14,966 nt of DNA from Neovahlkampfia damariscottae (taxonomy: Eukaryota > Heterolobosea > Selenaionea > Neovahlkampfiida > Neovahlkampfiidae): positions 1 to 14,966 of the forward strand of contig JABLTG010000282.1 of NCBI GenBank assembly GCA_016618085.1. Direction: 5' to 3'. Shown here one piece after another: positions 1-7,397 of this stretch. The position numbers were made by a program, and so were the translations under genes. The notes beneath the pieces were generated by a model that made no database searches, was not told the DNA's origin, and worked only from the letters and a program-made list of their open reading frames with translations. How positions within the stretch are numbered: position 1 is the stretch's first letter; each line of letters opens with the position of its first letter.

Positions 1-2
1 AT

Positions 3-326
3 TATTTTATTCGTCAAATCTCAAGAATCATTGAAGAAATGATTGGTTTATTAGTTCCTGAAGATTTTGTTGGTGTTTTTAAAAATGGTTGTCAAACAGA
101 ATTCACAGAACTTTTTCGCAAAGCAATTAAAGCTCATTTGAAAAATATCAAGGAACCAATCATAATAACATTTCTCAAGGATGTTCATAAATTGAAAAAT
201 CAAGCATGGGAATCAAAATTAAGATTTCTTGTAAAACAATCTGTCAATGATAAAATTGAATTATTCATTCAAAAATGTGAAATGGCTGAAAAAAACTTTT
301 TAAAAAAATTAAAAGACAGTTTATGA
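3..326 (+). CDS. 3' end of an unrecognised protein-coding gene (5' end outside window)
   Basis: The frame is open from the first bases of the window to a TGA at 324-326. The first in-frame ATG (39) is probably internal, because the twelve codons before it (starting YFIRQISRIIEE) read like protein. About 107 residues are visible, mixed hydrophobic and charged, lysine-rich and helical-looking, ending in KKLKDSL. I see no signal peptide, membrane segment or known motif and do not recognise the family. An AATAAA at 354-359 is a plausible poly(A) signal. The strand and terminal position are well supported; the function is unknown. The real start and any upstream exons lie to the left of the window. 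Confidence 0.65.
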   Translation, partial: YFIRQISRIIEEMIGLLVPEDFVGVFKNGCQTEFTELFRKAIKAHLKNIKEPIIITFLKDVHKLKNQAWESKLRFLVKQSVNDKIELFIQKCEMAEKNFLKKLKDSL

Positions 327-591
327 ATTGATAATTTGTCAAAGGTTCTCTTCAATAAAACTTCACTTCTTGTTTTTTTATCTCGTTATCTACATTTTTC
401 GAGAAACAAAACTAAAACTCCAGAAAAAAAAATTTATTTTTATCATGCCAGTAAAGTTCTTCTGTTAATTTTTTAATTAATTTTGTTGAGTGAATTGATG
501 GATTTTTTGAACTTTGAATAAAATTTAAAAATGTTTTGAATGACTAAAACATCTTGAAAATTGTTCTGTGGAAACTCTGATACTATATTAT
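327..591. other. non-coding spacer
   Basis: AT-rich sequence between the 3' end of the left partial gene and the start of the inverted-repeat unit. It holds an AATAAA at 354-359 and many short stops in all frames. No convincing ORF, RNA gene or repeat was seen. Confidence 0.5.
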
Positions 592-730
592 GACTCTTGG
601 ACAATTCATCACGTTATGATAATACACCTTGGTTTTAAACTTGAAGTATGGTGTTTCAAATAAACAAGTGACGTTTTCAAGTGTAATATCACTTATTAGA
701 CAACAAGTTATGTTATTCACAATAAGTACG
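592..730 (+). repeat. left arm of inverted repeat
   Basis: Pairs imperfectly with 1553-1685 on the opposite strand. The arm begins with GACTCTTGG directly after the TTAT flank and contains TTGGTTTTAAACTTGAAGT, near-identical to the other arm. Confidence 0.7.
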
Positions 731-766
731 TCTTTAAACAATAAGTAGTGTTGTTGAGCAATAAGT
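721..766 (+). repeat. three spaced AATAAGT repeats
   Basis: AATAAGT occurs at 721-727, 740-746 and 760-766, a spacing of 19-20 bp. Its complement ACTTATT recurs at 787-793 and in the right arm (about 1552-1586). It looks like a degenerate tandem motif of about 20 bp inside the inverted-repeat unit. No function can be assigned. Confidence 0.45.
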
Positions 767-918
767 CATGTTATTCATGAAAAGTAACTTATTGAACAAG
801 AAGTTTCTTGTTATAAAAATATTTAATAGGTCCTACTTAACAAGTGTCGTACTTTACATTGGCCATATATTCCACAATTTCAAAATATCCAATCAGTTAA
901 TTCAAAGGAAGGTAGATC

Positions 919-1401
919 ATGGATAAACTTATTCTCTCAAACATATTTGATTTTTTTGAATGCACCGAACATCTTTAATGAGATTCGTTTGTAAAGACTG
1001 GAAAGAAATTTTGAAAATAAAAAAAATAGCATTTTTCACGTTGTTCACCTACAACAATTATCGTAAAGAGAAATTTGAGAATTATTCCAAAAGATAAGCT
1101 TGAACATGGAATTGAATTGGATGATGAACAAGAAATAGCAGTGGAATTACAAGTAATCACCAAATTAATTTGTTACAAAATCCCCAAAATTGTTCATATA
1201 AATTTACGAACTTTTTGGGGTGGTTGGAGAGACCTCAATGAAATTGAAGTTGAAAGTATATCACTCCAACCTCATTCAATTGGAATTCATAAATCAAATT
1301 GTTGTTTCATGAATAAAAAAAGAGAAAACGAATACTATTGTATTAAAATGACTCTCAATGAAACTTTAGATAATTTTAAAGAATTTTTGAGAGTTTTTTA
1401 A
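919..1401 (+). pseudogene. frameshifted F-box-like gene inside the inverted repeat
   Basis: An ATG at 919 opens MDKLILSNIFDFFECTEHL and then hits TAA at 976-978. One base out of frame, the text continues as MRFVCKDWKEIL from 978. Together these have the F-box pattern (hydrophobic helix with IFDFF, then RxVCKxW). A second switch, between 1030 and 1094, leads into a 100-plus-residue frame ending at TAA 1399-1401. That frame contains KLEHGIELDDEQEIAVEL and FWGGWRDLNEIEVESIS. Two frame changes with coherent protein on each side indicate a decayed or mis-assembled gene; no GT..AG pair repairs it without removing the RFVCKDW part. An intact copy would be expected to bind Skp1 in an SCF ubiquitin ligase. 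CCAAT at 889-893 lies 25 bp upstream of the ATG. Confidence 0.55.
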
Positions 1402-1552
1402 CATTTTCAATTTTAAAAATTTATTTTTCTTCAAATTTTGTTTAATTATTTCCATTTTATTCTTTAACAATAATTTTATATGAAAAAACGTTATGTTTCA
1501 AGCTGAAGTGTTTCATTATTTGTACTAACGCTGTTTTTTATGCAATGAATAA

Positions 1553-1685
1553 CTTATTTTGTAACACAACTTATTGTCAAATAAGTTGTGTTATACTTGA
1601 AAACATCACTTGTCTATCTGAAACAACACACTTCAAGTTTAAAACCAAAGTTTATTATCATAACGCGACTAATTTTCCAAGAGTC
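1553..1685 (-). repeat. right arm of inverted repeat
   Basis: Reverse complement of the left arm at about 80-85% identity. It ends with CCAAGAGTC immediately before TTAT at 1686-1689. Confidence 0.7.
1562..1593. repeat. perfect 14-bp hairpin palindrome
   Basis: TAACACAACTTATT (1562-1575) is followed by a GTCA loop and then its exact reverse complement (1580-1593). It sits at the inner edge of the right arm and is built from the same ACTTATT motif as the nearby repeats. It could fold as a hairpin in DNA or RNA; no T-run or other terminator feature follows. Confidence 0.7.
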
Positions 1686-2124
1686 TTATTGGAACTGAAT
1701 TGAGAAATCCTGTGGTTTCAAGATTTTTGTGGTTTCAATTGGATGAACATTTGTTTCTGGTTTTAAAGAAATCTTAACCTTTTAATCAAAATCAAAATTC
1801 ATCAATTGTTGAAATAAAGATCCCAGAATTTCACCACAAATACCAAATGATGTTTTTAATTGGGTTGCTAAATCAAATCATGAAGGGTACTTTTTTGAAA
1901 GAAAGAATAGTTTTTATCTGTTTCGAAAAATCCTGGCGAAATTTCAAAAGTGTTTTGATACTCTTTTTGATATTTTCCAACTGTTGACAATAACATCAAG
2001 TTTTTTACTTTAATAAGCCATTTTCGAGATTAAACTTTCTCCATTGAAGTAATTTTCAAGTTTTGGTAAACCAAGAAATATTAAAATGTAAAATGAAAAA
2101 TTATCAAGAAATATTATAATATTA
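1686..2124. other. gene-free spacer with traces of decayed coding sequence
   Basis: No intact ORF. On the + strand one frame reads about 22 residues (around PVVSRFLWFQLDEH), a TAA, then nearly 70 residues up to about 1985. Another frame is open for about 68 residues from 1823, including IPNDVFNWVAKSN. Both read more like protein than random AT-rich DNA, so this may be the relic of a gene, but there is no recognisable family. The last 80 bp are the 3' flank of the helicase gene. Confidence 0.3.
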
Positions 2125-3812
2125 TTATTTTTTTGTTTTCTTTTTTTTGTTAAATTTTTCATTTTCTTTTTTTTGTATTGTTCTTTTCTTTCCTAAAATT
2201 TTGATTGCAGAATCAATAACTTCTTCTTCATCTTCTTTTGATTCTCCTGTAATTTGTTCTTTCACTCTTTTTTTTGCTAATTCATTTGATTCCGAAACTG
2301 TATTCAATAATGTCATCACATCCTCTTTTACTGTTTGATGTAATTCCATTTTCTTTCCAATTAATTTTTCAATTTTTTGAAAATATTCTACATCATATTG
2401 TGTAACTAAAGTAATTGCAGCTCCCTCATTTCCAATTCTTCCTGTTCTTCCAATTCTATGAACGTATTCTATTGGGAAGTTAATCATATGTTCATAGTAT
2501 TTACCTTTAGAATGTGTTGGAATATCAAAATTTATGACTAAATCAACATTTGGAATATCTAATCCACGTGATGCGATGTCCTAAATTTTAGTTAAAATTT
2601 AAAGATTACTGATGCAATTAAAACTGGACGATCACCAGATTTAAATTTTCTTAAACAATGAGTACGATCATGATCACTCATTGAACCAGATAAAGGAACT
2701 GCAGGAAATCCAAGTGATCTACACATAATACTTAATGTTAAAACAGTTTGATTTTGACCTGCAAAAACAATAACTCTTTTACCAGGATTCTATTTTTTAA
2801 TATAATTGTGAATATATTTACTTCATTCAACAAATAGCAAAGATAAACTTCTTTGTACTTTTCAGGAAGAAACAAATAACTTTGTTTAATTGTTGACACT
2901 GTACTATATTTATTTGTTGTAACTTGAAGTTTAACAGGATTATTTAATTGTGCTTTTTCTAATTTCTCAACTTTATTTGTCATTGTAGCAGAAAATAAAT
3001 ACGTTTTTCTATCTTTCTTATTAATTTGACTGAGAATAACTGAAATATCTTTTTCATATTCAACACCTAATAACTTGTCACATTCATCCATGACTAAAAA
3101 TTTTGTTCTTCTTAAATCAAACCCTTTTGTAGAACTTAAATGATCAACTAATCGACCTATTTATAGAAATTATGATTAAAAACATTATTACCTGGTGTAG
3201 CAATAACAATATGTGGTTTAATCATTTGAATTTCTTTTTGTTGTTCAAACTTACTGCCTAATCCACCAACTAATAAAATTGTTTTCAATCCGATTTTTGA
3301 TCCTAATGCATCAAAATGTTCTTTAATTTGCTTTAAAATATTTTAAAAATATAGCAATAAATTACTAATGATAATTCTCTTGTTGGAGATAATATCAATG
3401 CCGAACAAGGACTTGGTCGAATTTTCAAAAGTGAATTCAAAATTGGTAAAACAAATGCAGCTACAATTTTTAATCATAATTTTATCATTACCAGTTTTTC
3501 CTGATCCAGTATGCGCTTGAAAGATGAGTTATTTAGTTATTAATTTACCAATTCCAATAATATCATGTTCTATGAATAAATAAATGATATAAATTGTATA
3601 TTACCTTTAACTGCATATGGAATAACTTCTTTTTGAATTTTAGTTGGATGTTTATATTTTAATTCTTCCAATGTTTCAACAAGAGAATCATGTAAACCTA
3701 AATCTTTCCAACTTGTTGTTGTATCAAGTACTTCATTATCTAACGTACTTTTTAATTGTACTTTCTTTGTTTTCTTTTGATCAATTTCATAATCATCATT
3801 AACAAGAGACAT
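2125..3812 (-). CDS. DDX47/RRP3-like: DEAD-box ATP-dependent RNA helicase, DDX47/Rrp3 type, 8 exons
   Basis: Reconstructed exons (minus strand): 3812-3605, 3569-3549, 3515-3492, 3460-3366, 3330-3192, 3156-2822, 2789-2610, 2580-2125; 485 aa. The seven introns are 29-35 nt and all phases match. Visible motifs in order: Q motif (TSWKDLGL...PTKIQ), Walker A AHTGSGKT (77-84), PTREL (110-114), GG doublet, TPGR (161-164), motif II DECD (186-189), SAT (218-220), ASRGLD (337-342) and HRIGRTGR (375-382). The tract after motif VI ([20 protein letters not shown]) and the spacing fit the DDX47/Rrp3 family, which acts in nucleolar 18S rRNA maturation. The lysine-rich tail (FNKKKKTKK) suits a nucleolar protein. 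Length is typical (about 450-500 aa). Motif II is DECD rather than the DEAD normal for this family. The start faces the DUF4116-like gene across 65 bp. Confidence 0.93.
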
Positions 3813-3838
3813 GGATGAAAAAATTTATGTAACCAAAC

Positions 3839-3845
3839 AACCAAT
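3839..3845 (+). promoter_or_regulatory. CCAAT element in bidirectional promoter
   Basis: AACCAAT lies in the 65-bp space between two divergent ATGs, 32 bp from the + start (3878) and 28 bp from the - start (3812). It matches the NF-Y core RRCCAAT. Confidence 0.45.
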
Positions 3846-3877
3846 GAAATTCATCCATTGTTGGCTACAAAAACAAA

Positions 3878-4522
3878 ATGACCCATAGACCTTCAATTAT
3901 TAATTTCCTAAGATCAGCAATAAATATAAACTTAAAAGAAAGAGAGAAAAGAAAGAATTCATCGAAACCAAAAAAAGAAGAAATAATAGTTGAAGAATCG
4001 TTCAAGCTGCCCAATACAGCAAATTTGGATGAAGAGAATTTGCATAGAAAGGAACAAAAGAAATATTTCAGAAATGATGTATCAAAGAACGGTGATTTGA
4101 TGAAAGAAATGGATTTAGATTTAATTGATGAAGATATTTTGAGAATAGCCATTGAAAATAAGAAACACCCTTCATCTTATTTATCTTCTGCAATGAGAAA
4201 GAATTTTAAAATTGCATTTTGGTCAACAGAATTAGATTCAGATTCGATTGAATATTTTGATCCAATACTGAGACGAGAAATACATATTATGTTAAATTGC
4301 GTGAAGAACAATGGTATGTTGTTGAAATATTCATCAAAGAATTTGAAAGATGATTCATTTCTGGTTCTTCAAGCTTGGAATAATAATTCAAAATCGATAA
4401 TTCATGCTTCTGATCGAATATATGATAATCCTCATCTTTTGGTTTTAGAAAATTTAGAATTTGTTTTGATTGATGAAAGAATCATTCGATTTTATAATAT
4501 TTCGTTCAATTTTGTAAATTAA
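3878..4522 (+). CDS. DUF4116-like repeat protein
   Basis: A single uninterrupted exon of 214 aa. Residues 15-110 are charged and low in complexity (REKRKNSSKPKKEE and similar). The C-terminal half has the pattern of DUF4116 repeats: NNGMLLKYSSKNLKDDSFLV (about 143-162) followed by a second, weaker unit with SKSIIHASDRIYDNPHLL. DUF4116 is a short helical repeat of unknown function found in protists and some giant viruses; the family assignment comes from this pattern only. The start is the first ATG in frame and lies 65 bp from the divergent helicase start. The stop is 21 bp from the stop of the convergent gene at 4544. Confidence 0.7.
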   Translation: MTHRPSIINFLRSAININLKEREKRKNSSKPKKEEIIVEESFKLPNTANLDEENLHRKEQKKYFRNDVSKNGDLMKEMDLDLIDEDILRIAIENKKHPSSYLSSAMRKNFKIAFWSTELDSDSIEYFDPILRREIHIMLNCVKNNGMLLKYSSKNLKDDSFLVLQAWNNNSKSIIHASDRIYDNPHLLVLENLEFVLIDERIIRFYNISFNFVN

Positions 4523-4543
4523 AATGTATATTAAAGAATTTAT

Positions 4544-4937
4544 TTATTTGAATAATTTTTCAAAAGACTCTGTTGGGTAATCTACATTTAAGGATGTTTT
4601 TTTAAACTTTTTTAAACAAAATTCAAGACTACTTTCTTGTAATAATTTTTGTCTTTCATTCATGGAAGAATTTAGAGTAAAAAAACTTTCTTCAAGTAAT
4701 TTTCTGTTATCTTTTCTCATCATCTAAATATTAAATTGATTTTTTTGTTACTCTCTGCTCCCAGTATGGATGTTCATAGAGAAATCTATACAAAATGATA
4801 TAACTAGTTGCTCCAAATAGTATTAATGGAAAAACATAGAATCCTGTTCCTTTTATTTGTTCTAAAACCACTTTTCTATCATAAAAATAACCAAATCCCA
4901 TTCTGTCGGACCTACCAAAGAATTTTTTTGCATACAT
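4544..4937 (-). CDS. small single-TM protein, 2 exons, unknown
   Basis: Exons 4937-4752 and 4723-4544 are joined across a 28-nt GT..AG intron (4751-4724), giving 121 aa. I start at the ATG at 4937; the frame runs 9 bp further up, but only through TTG codons. One hydrophobic segment (about residues 31-52, FYVFPLILFGATSYIILYRF) follows a short basic N-terminus. The second exon is soluble, charged and helical (MMRKDNRKLLEESF...). This layout is common in small mitochondrial inner-membrane subunits or assembly factors, but I recognise no family. TTAACCAAT lies 15 bp upstream of the ATG. It is divergent from the uL4 gene, and its TAA overlaps AATAAA-like text that could serve as poly(A) signal. 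Confidence 0.75.
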
Positions 4938-4952
4938 CTTCAACAAAAATTT

Positions 4953-4961
4953 TTAACCAAT
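4953..4961 (+). promoter_or_regulatory. TTRACCAAT element (TTAACCAAT)
   Basis: 15 bp upstream of the ATG at 4937 (minus-strand gene), so the element reads in reverse relative to that gene. It is one of six intergenic copies of TTRACCAAT in this window. Confidence 0.5.
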
Positions 4962-5075
4962 TATTTTGGATTTTCAACAAGAAAAAAGTTATTTTTTCTG
5001 AATTCTTCCAAAAAAATTCAATTAAATTAGTTTTATTATTGAATAAAAGGAAGAAAAAATTCAGAATTGAGTTGT

Positions 5076-5080
5076 CCAAT
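5076..5080 (+). promoter_or_regulatory. CCAAT element upstream of uL4m
   Basis: TGTCCAATCAAA sits 11 bp before the proposed uL4m ATG at 5092. The core is CCAAT only, not the longer TTRACCAAT. Its position supports the choice of that ATG. Confidence 0.4.
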
Positions 5081-5091
5081 CAAATTTTCAA

Positions 5092-6062
5092 ATGTTTCTC
5101 AAACACCTTTCGTCAAGTGTGAAAACACAAAAGAGAAGTATTGTTCAAATAGTAATACTATGAATTAAATTCTAAATTAAATAATAGATTCGTTTGAATC
5201 CATCAAAATTGCCAACAATTTCACCTGAGAAAGTTCATTATGAAGCAATGATGAAAAATATTTCCACAAAAGTGGCAACTGCTCAAAAAACAGTTGACTT
5301 GAACATTATAAAACCAATTGAAACCAAAAAACCACGTAAAAACGATTTTTTTTTTTTTTACAAAAAAACAAAACTTTAGAAGCATTTGTTATTAATTTTA
5401 AAAACGAAAAAGTTAAACTTTTAGATTTAGATCCATACTTATTTGATTGTAAACCTAGAAAAGATATTTTACATCGCATGGTTGTTTGGCAATTAGCAAA
5501 AAGAAGACAAGGAACTCATCAAACTAAACATCGTCATGAAACAGCATTTACAAAAAAGAAAATGTATCGTCAAAAAGGAACAGGAAGAGCTAGACATAGA
5601 GATAAAGGTTCTCCTACATTTATTGGTGGTGGAAGAGCGTTTCCAAAAAGAAATAGAGATTACTCTTTCAAGTTAAATCGTAGAGTTAGACATTTGGCAT
5701 TAAGAATGGCTTTGACAACAAAATTCATTCAAGGAAAACTTTTTATTGTTGAAGACATTAAATTAGAAGAACCAAAAACAAAAATTGCCAAACATATGTT
5801 GCACCAAATAAAAGTGAGAAAAGATAAAGGAAAATTTTTATTGGTTGATGGTGAAACAGTTCACAGTAATTTTGAAAAAGCTTCTTGGAATTTAAAATTT
5901 GTCAATTATATTTGTTCTTCCGGTTTAAATGTTTATGATATCTTAAGAAATGATAAAGTTTATCTCACAGAAAGTAGTTTGAGTGCAATTAAATATAGAT
6001 GGAGAAAATATGATCCTTATCATCAAGAAACAAAAACAGGAGCTCCAACAACCGAAAAATAA
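5092..6062 (+). CDS. MRPL4-like: mitochondrial large-subunit ribosomal protein uL4m, 3 exons
   Basis: Exons 5092-5151, 5188-5335 and 5380-6062; introns of 36 and 44 nt; 296 aa. The body is a bacterial-type L4: DILHRMVVWQLAKRRQGTHQ (about 97-116), the hallmark RQKGTGRARHRDKG (133-146) and FIGGGRAFPKRN, followed by the RNA-binding and C-terminal Rossmann-like parts. The first exon, MFLKHLSSSVKTQKRSIVQI, is rich in S/K/R and lacks acidic residues, as expected of a mitochondrial presequence. Splicing the 20-aa exon in frame also removes a TAG that would otherwise block it. uL4 lines the nascent-chain exit tunnel in the large subunit. The second intron contains a run of 14 T (5346-5359). CCAAT lies 11 bp before the ATG. 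Confidence 0.92.
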
Positions 6063-6110
6063 TGAAAATAAAAAATTTTTGAATCAAAATCAAAATTCAT
6101 TCGCTAAAAA

Positions 6111-6119
6111 TTAACCAAT
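6111..6119 (+). promoter_or_regulatory. TTRACCAAT element (TTAACCAAT)
   Basis: 51 bp upstream of the ATG at 6171. A second, plain CCAAT lies at 6141-6145, 25 bp from the ATG. Confidence 0.5.
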
Positions 6120-6170
6120 AAGTAGTCAGAATTTTTACCGCCAATTCAACTCCATCAAACCACACAACAT

Positions 6171-7370
6171 ATGAACAGCGTAAAGAAGCAAGACTTAAAA
6201 CCAAGACCAATGGATAAAAAAGGACTTCAAAAATCTGGTGCTGTTGGGATTCCAAAGGTAGAGAAAAGACAAACAACAAAAATGATTGGTTTTGCTCTTA
6301 GCTCAGGAAGAAAAAGAAAATCTGACGAAACAGAAAAAAAATATGAACCAACACCAAAGGTAGTAAAGAAAACCTTTAAACAAACCTCAACAAAACCTCT
6401 CAGAGAAATTCCAAAAAACTTATCAAAACCAAAAGCTGAAATTAAAAGAACAGGATCAATTTTACCAAGTAAAATTCAACTTAAAGACAAAAAAGAAGTT
6501 AAAGAAACACCAAGATCAAGAGTTCCAAAAGTGCTTACAGAAAAGTCTCTCAACACAATGACATCATATTCATTGAAAAAATTAATTTTAGAACAACAAG
6601 AGACAATGAAAAATCTCAACAAACAAATTCAAGATTTAAAAAAGACAGTAGATAATTTAAAAGAAGAAAATCAAAAACTTACACAAGTTGACCAAAAGGA
6701 TTTGAAAATTTCCACAGAAGAAAAAATTGATGATCATCAAATCAAAATTCAAGATGCAGCACCAATTCAAGAAGAAATCGCAGTTTCAACAGAAAAAATG
6801 GAAGCTAATCAAAAAGTTGAACAAAAAGAATCTTCAGAACAAACCGTTGAAGAAGTCAAAGAACCAGTAGAAACTTCAAATGAAGAAGATCTAGTTGCTC
6901 CTAAAGAAGAAGTTTCAGTATCATCTGTAAATGAAGTTCCAATTGTTGAAGAAACAAAGTTGATCTCAGATGCCAAACCAAAAGTTATTGAAGAGAAAAT
7001 TGAAATTACAGAAAATGTCATCATTCCACAAGAATCTATTAAAGAAGTTGAAGTAGAAGAAAAAAAAAGAGTGGAAGATATCATTCAAAGCATCATGGAA
7101 GAAAATGAAACATCTGATTCTCCAATTCAAATCATTCAAAATTTAAATGATCAAAATGTTGAAAATGAAGAATTTGAAGAACCAACAACAATTGAATTGT
7201 CAAAAGTGCTCAATTTTGATGAATATGAAGATACATTCAAAGTTCCAAAAAATAAAACTGAAAATGAAGGAGAAGATATTGAAAATGAAGGAGTGATTGC
7301 AAGTAAAACTCCAGTAAGAAAAAGAAATTTTAGAAAGAAAAGAAAATCTGTAGATAATTTGGTAGAATAG
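6171..7370 (+). CDS. coiled-coil, charged low-complexity protein, probably nuclear
   Basis: A single exon of 399 aa starting at the first in-frame ATG. Residues 1-120 are basic and rich in K, P, T and R (GRKRKSDETEKK, KTFKQTSTKPLREIP). A heptad coiled coil spans about 130-172 (SLKKLILEQQETMKNLNKQI and following). Residues about 185-370 are acidic, E/V/S-rich and probably disordered. The tail is again basic (PVRKRNFRKKRKS, near 380-393) and resembles a nuclear localisation signal. The basic-coil-acidic-basic pattern occurs in chromatin, spindle and nucleolar scaffold proteins, but I cannot place it in a family. AATAAA at 7375-7380 follows the TAG, and the convergent gene's stop is 27 bp away. 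Confidence 0.8.
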   Translation: MNSVKKQDLKPRPMDKKGLQKSGAVGIPKVEKRQTTKMIGFALSSGRKRKSDETEKKYEPTPKVVKKTFKQTSTKPLREIPKNLSKPKAEIKRTGSILPSKIQLKDKKEVKETPRSRVPKVLTEKSLNTMTSYSLKKLILEQQETMKNLNKQIQDLKKTVDNLKEENQKLTQVDQKDLKISTEEKIDDHQIKIQDAAPIQEEIAVSTEKMEANQKVEQKESSEQTVEEVKEPVETSNEEDLVAPKEEVSVSSVNEVPIVEETKLISDAKPKVIEEKIEITENVIIPQESIKEVEVEEKKRVEDIIQSIMEENETSDSPIQIIQNLNDQNVENEEFEEPTTIELSKVLNFDEYEDTFKVPKNKTENEGEDIENEGVIASKTPVRKRNFRKKRKSVDNLVE

Positions 7371-7397
7371 TTTTAATAAACTGTTTTAATTCCTTTT

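Larger units (their letters stand above)
592..1685. mobile_element. inverted-repeat-bounded unit (candidate non-autonomous or fold-back element)
   Basis: The left arm (about 592-730) and the reverse complement of the right arm (about 1553-1685) align nearly end to end at roughly 80-85% identity. They share the outer tip GACTCTTGG and long blocks such as GTTATGATAATA and TTGGTTTTAAACTTGAAGT. Both tips are flanked by TTAT (588-591 and 1686-1689), which may be a 4-bp target-site duplication, although in such AT-rich DNA it could be chance. The enclosed DNA carries a broken F-box-like gene and no transposase, so if it is mobile it is non-autonomous. Alternatives are an old inverted duplication or a cruciform-forming regulatory region. 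The repeat is seen directly; mobility is inferred. Confidence 0.55.

Noticed and set aside
919-1075. An intron repairing the F-box-like gene
   Set aside because: The only suitable GT..AG (starting at GTTTGTAAAG) would delete the conserved RFVCKDW part of the F-box.
4808-5122. A + strand ORF of about 104 codons
   Set aside because: It overlaps the small TM gene on the other strand and the true uL4m first exon in another frame, and it is low-complexity F/L/K text.
6809-7084. A minus-strand serine-rich ORF
   Set aside because: Antisense of the acidic repeat-rich part of the coiled-coil gene; serine comes from complementing GAA/TTC-type codons.
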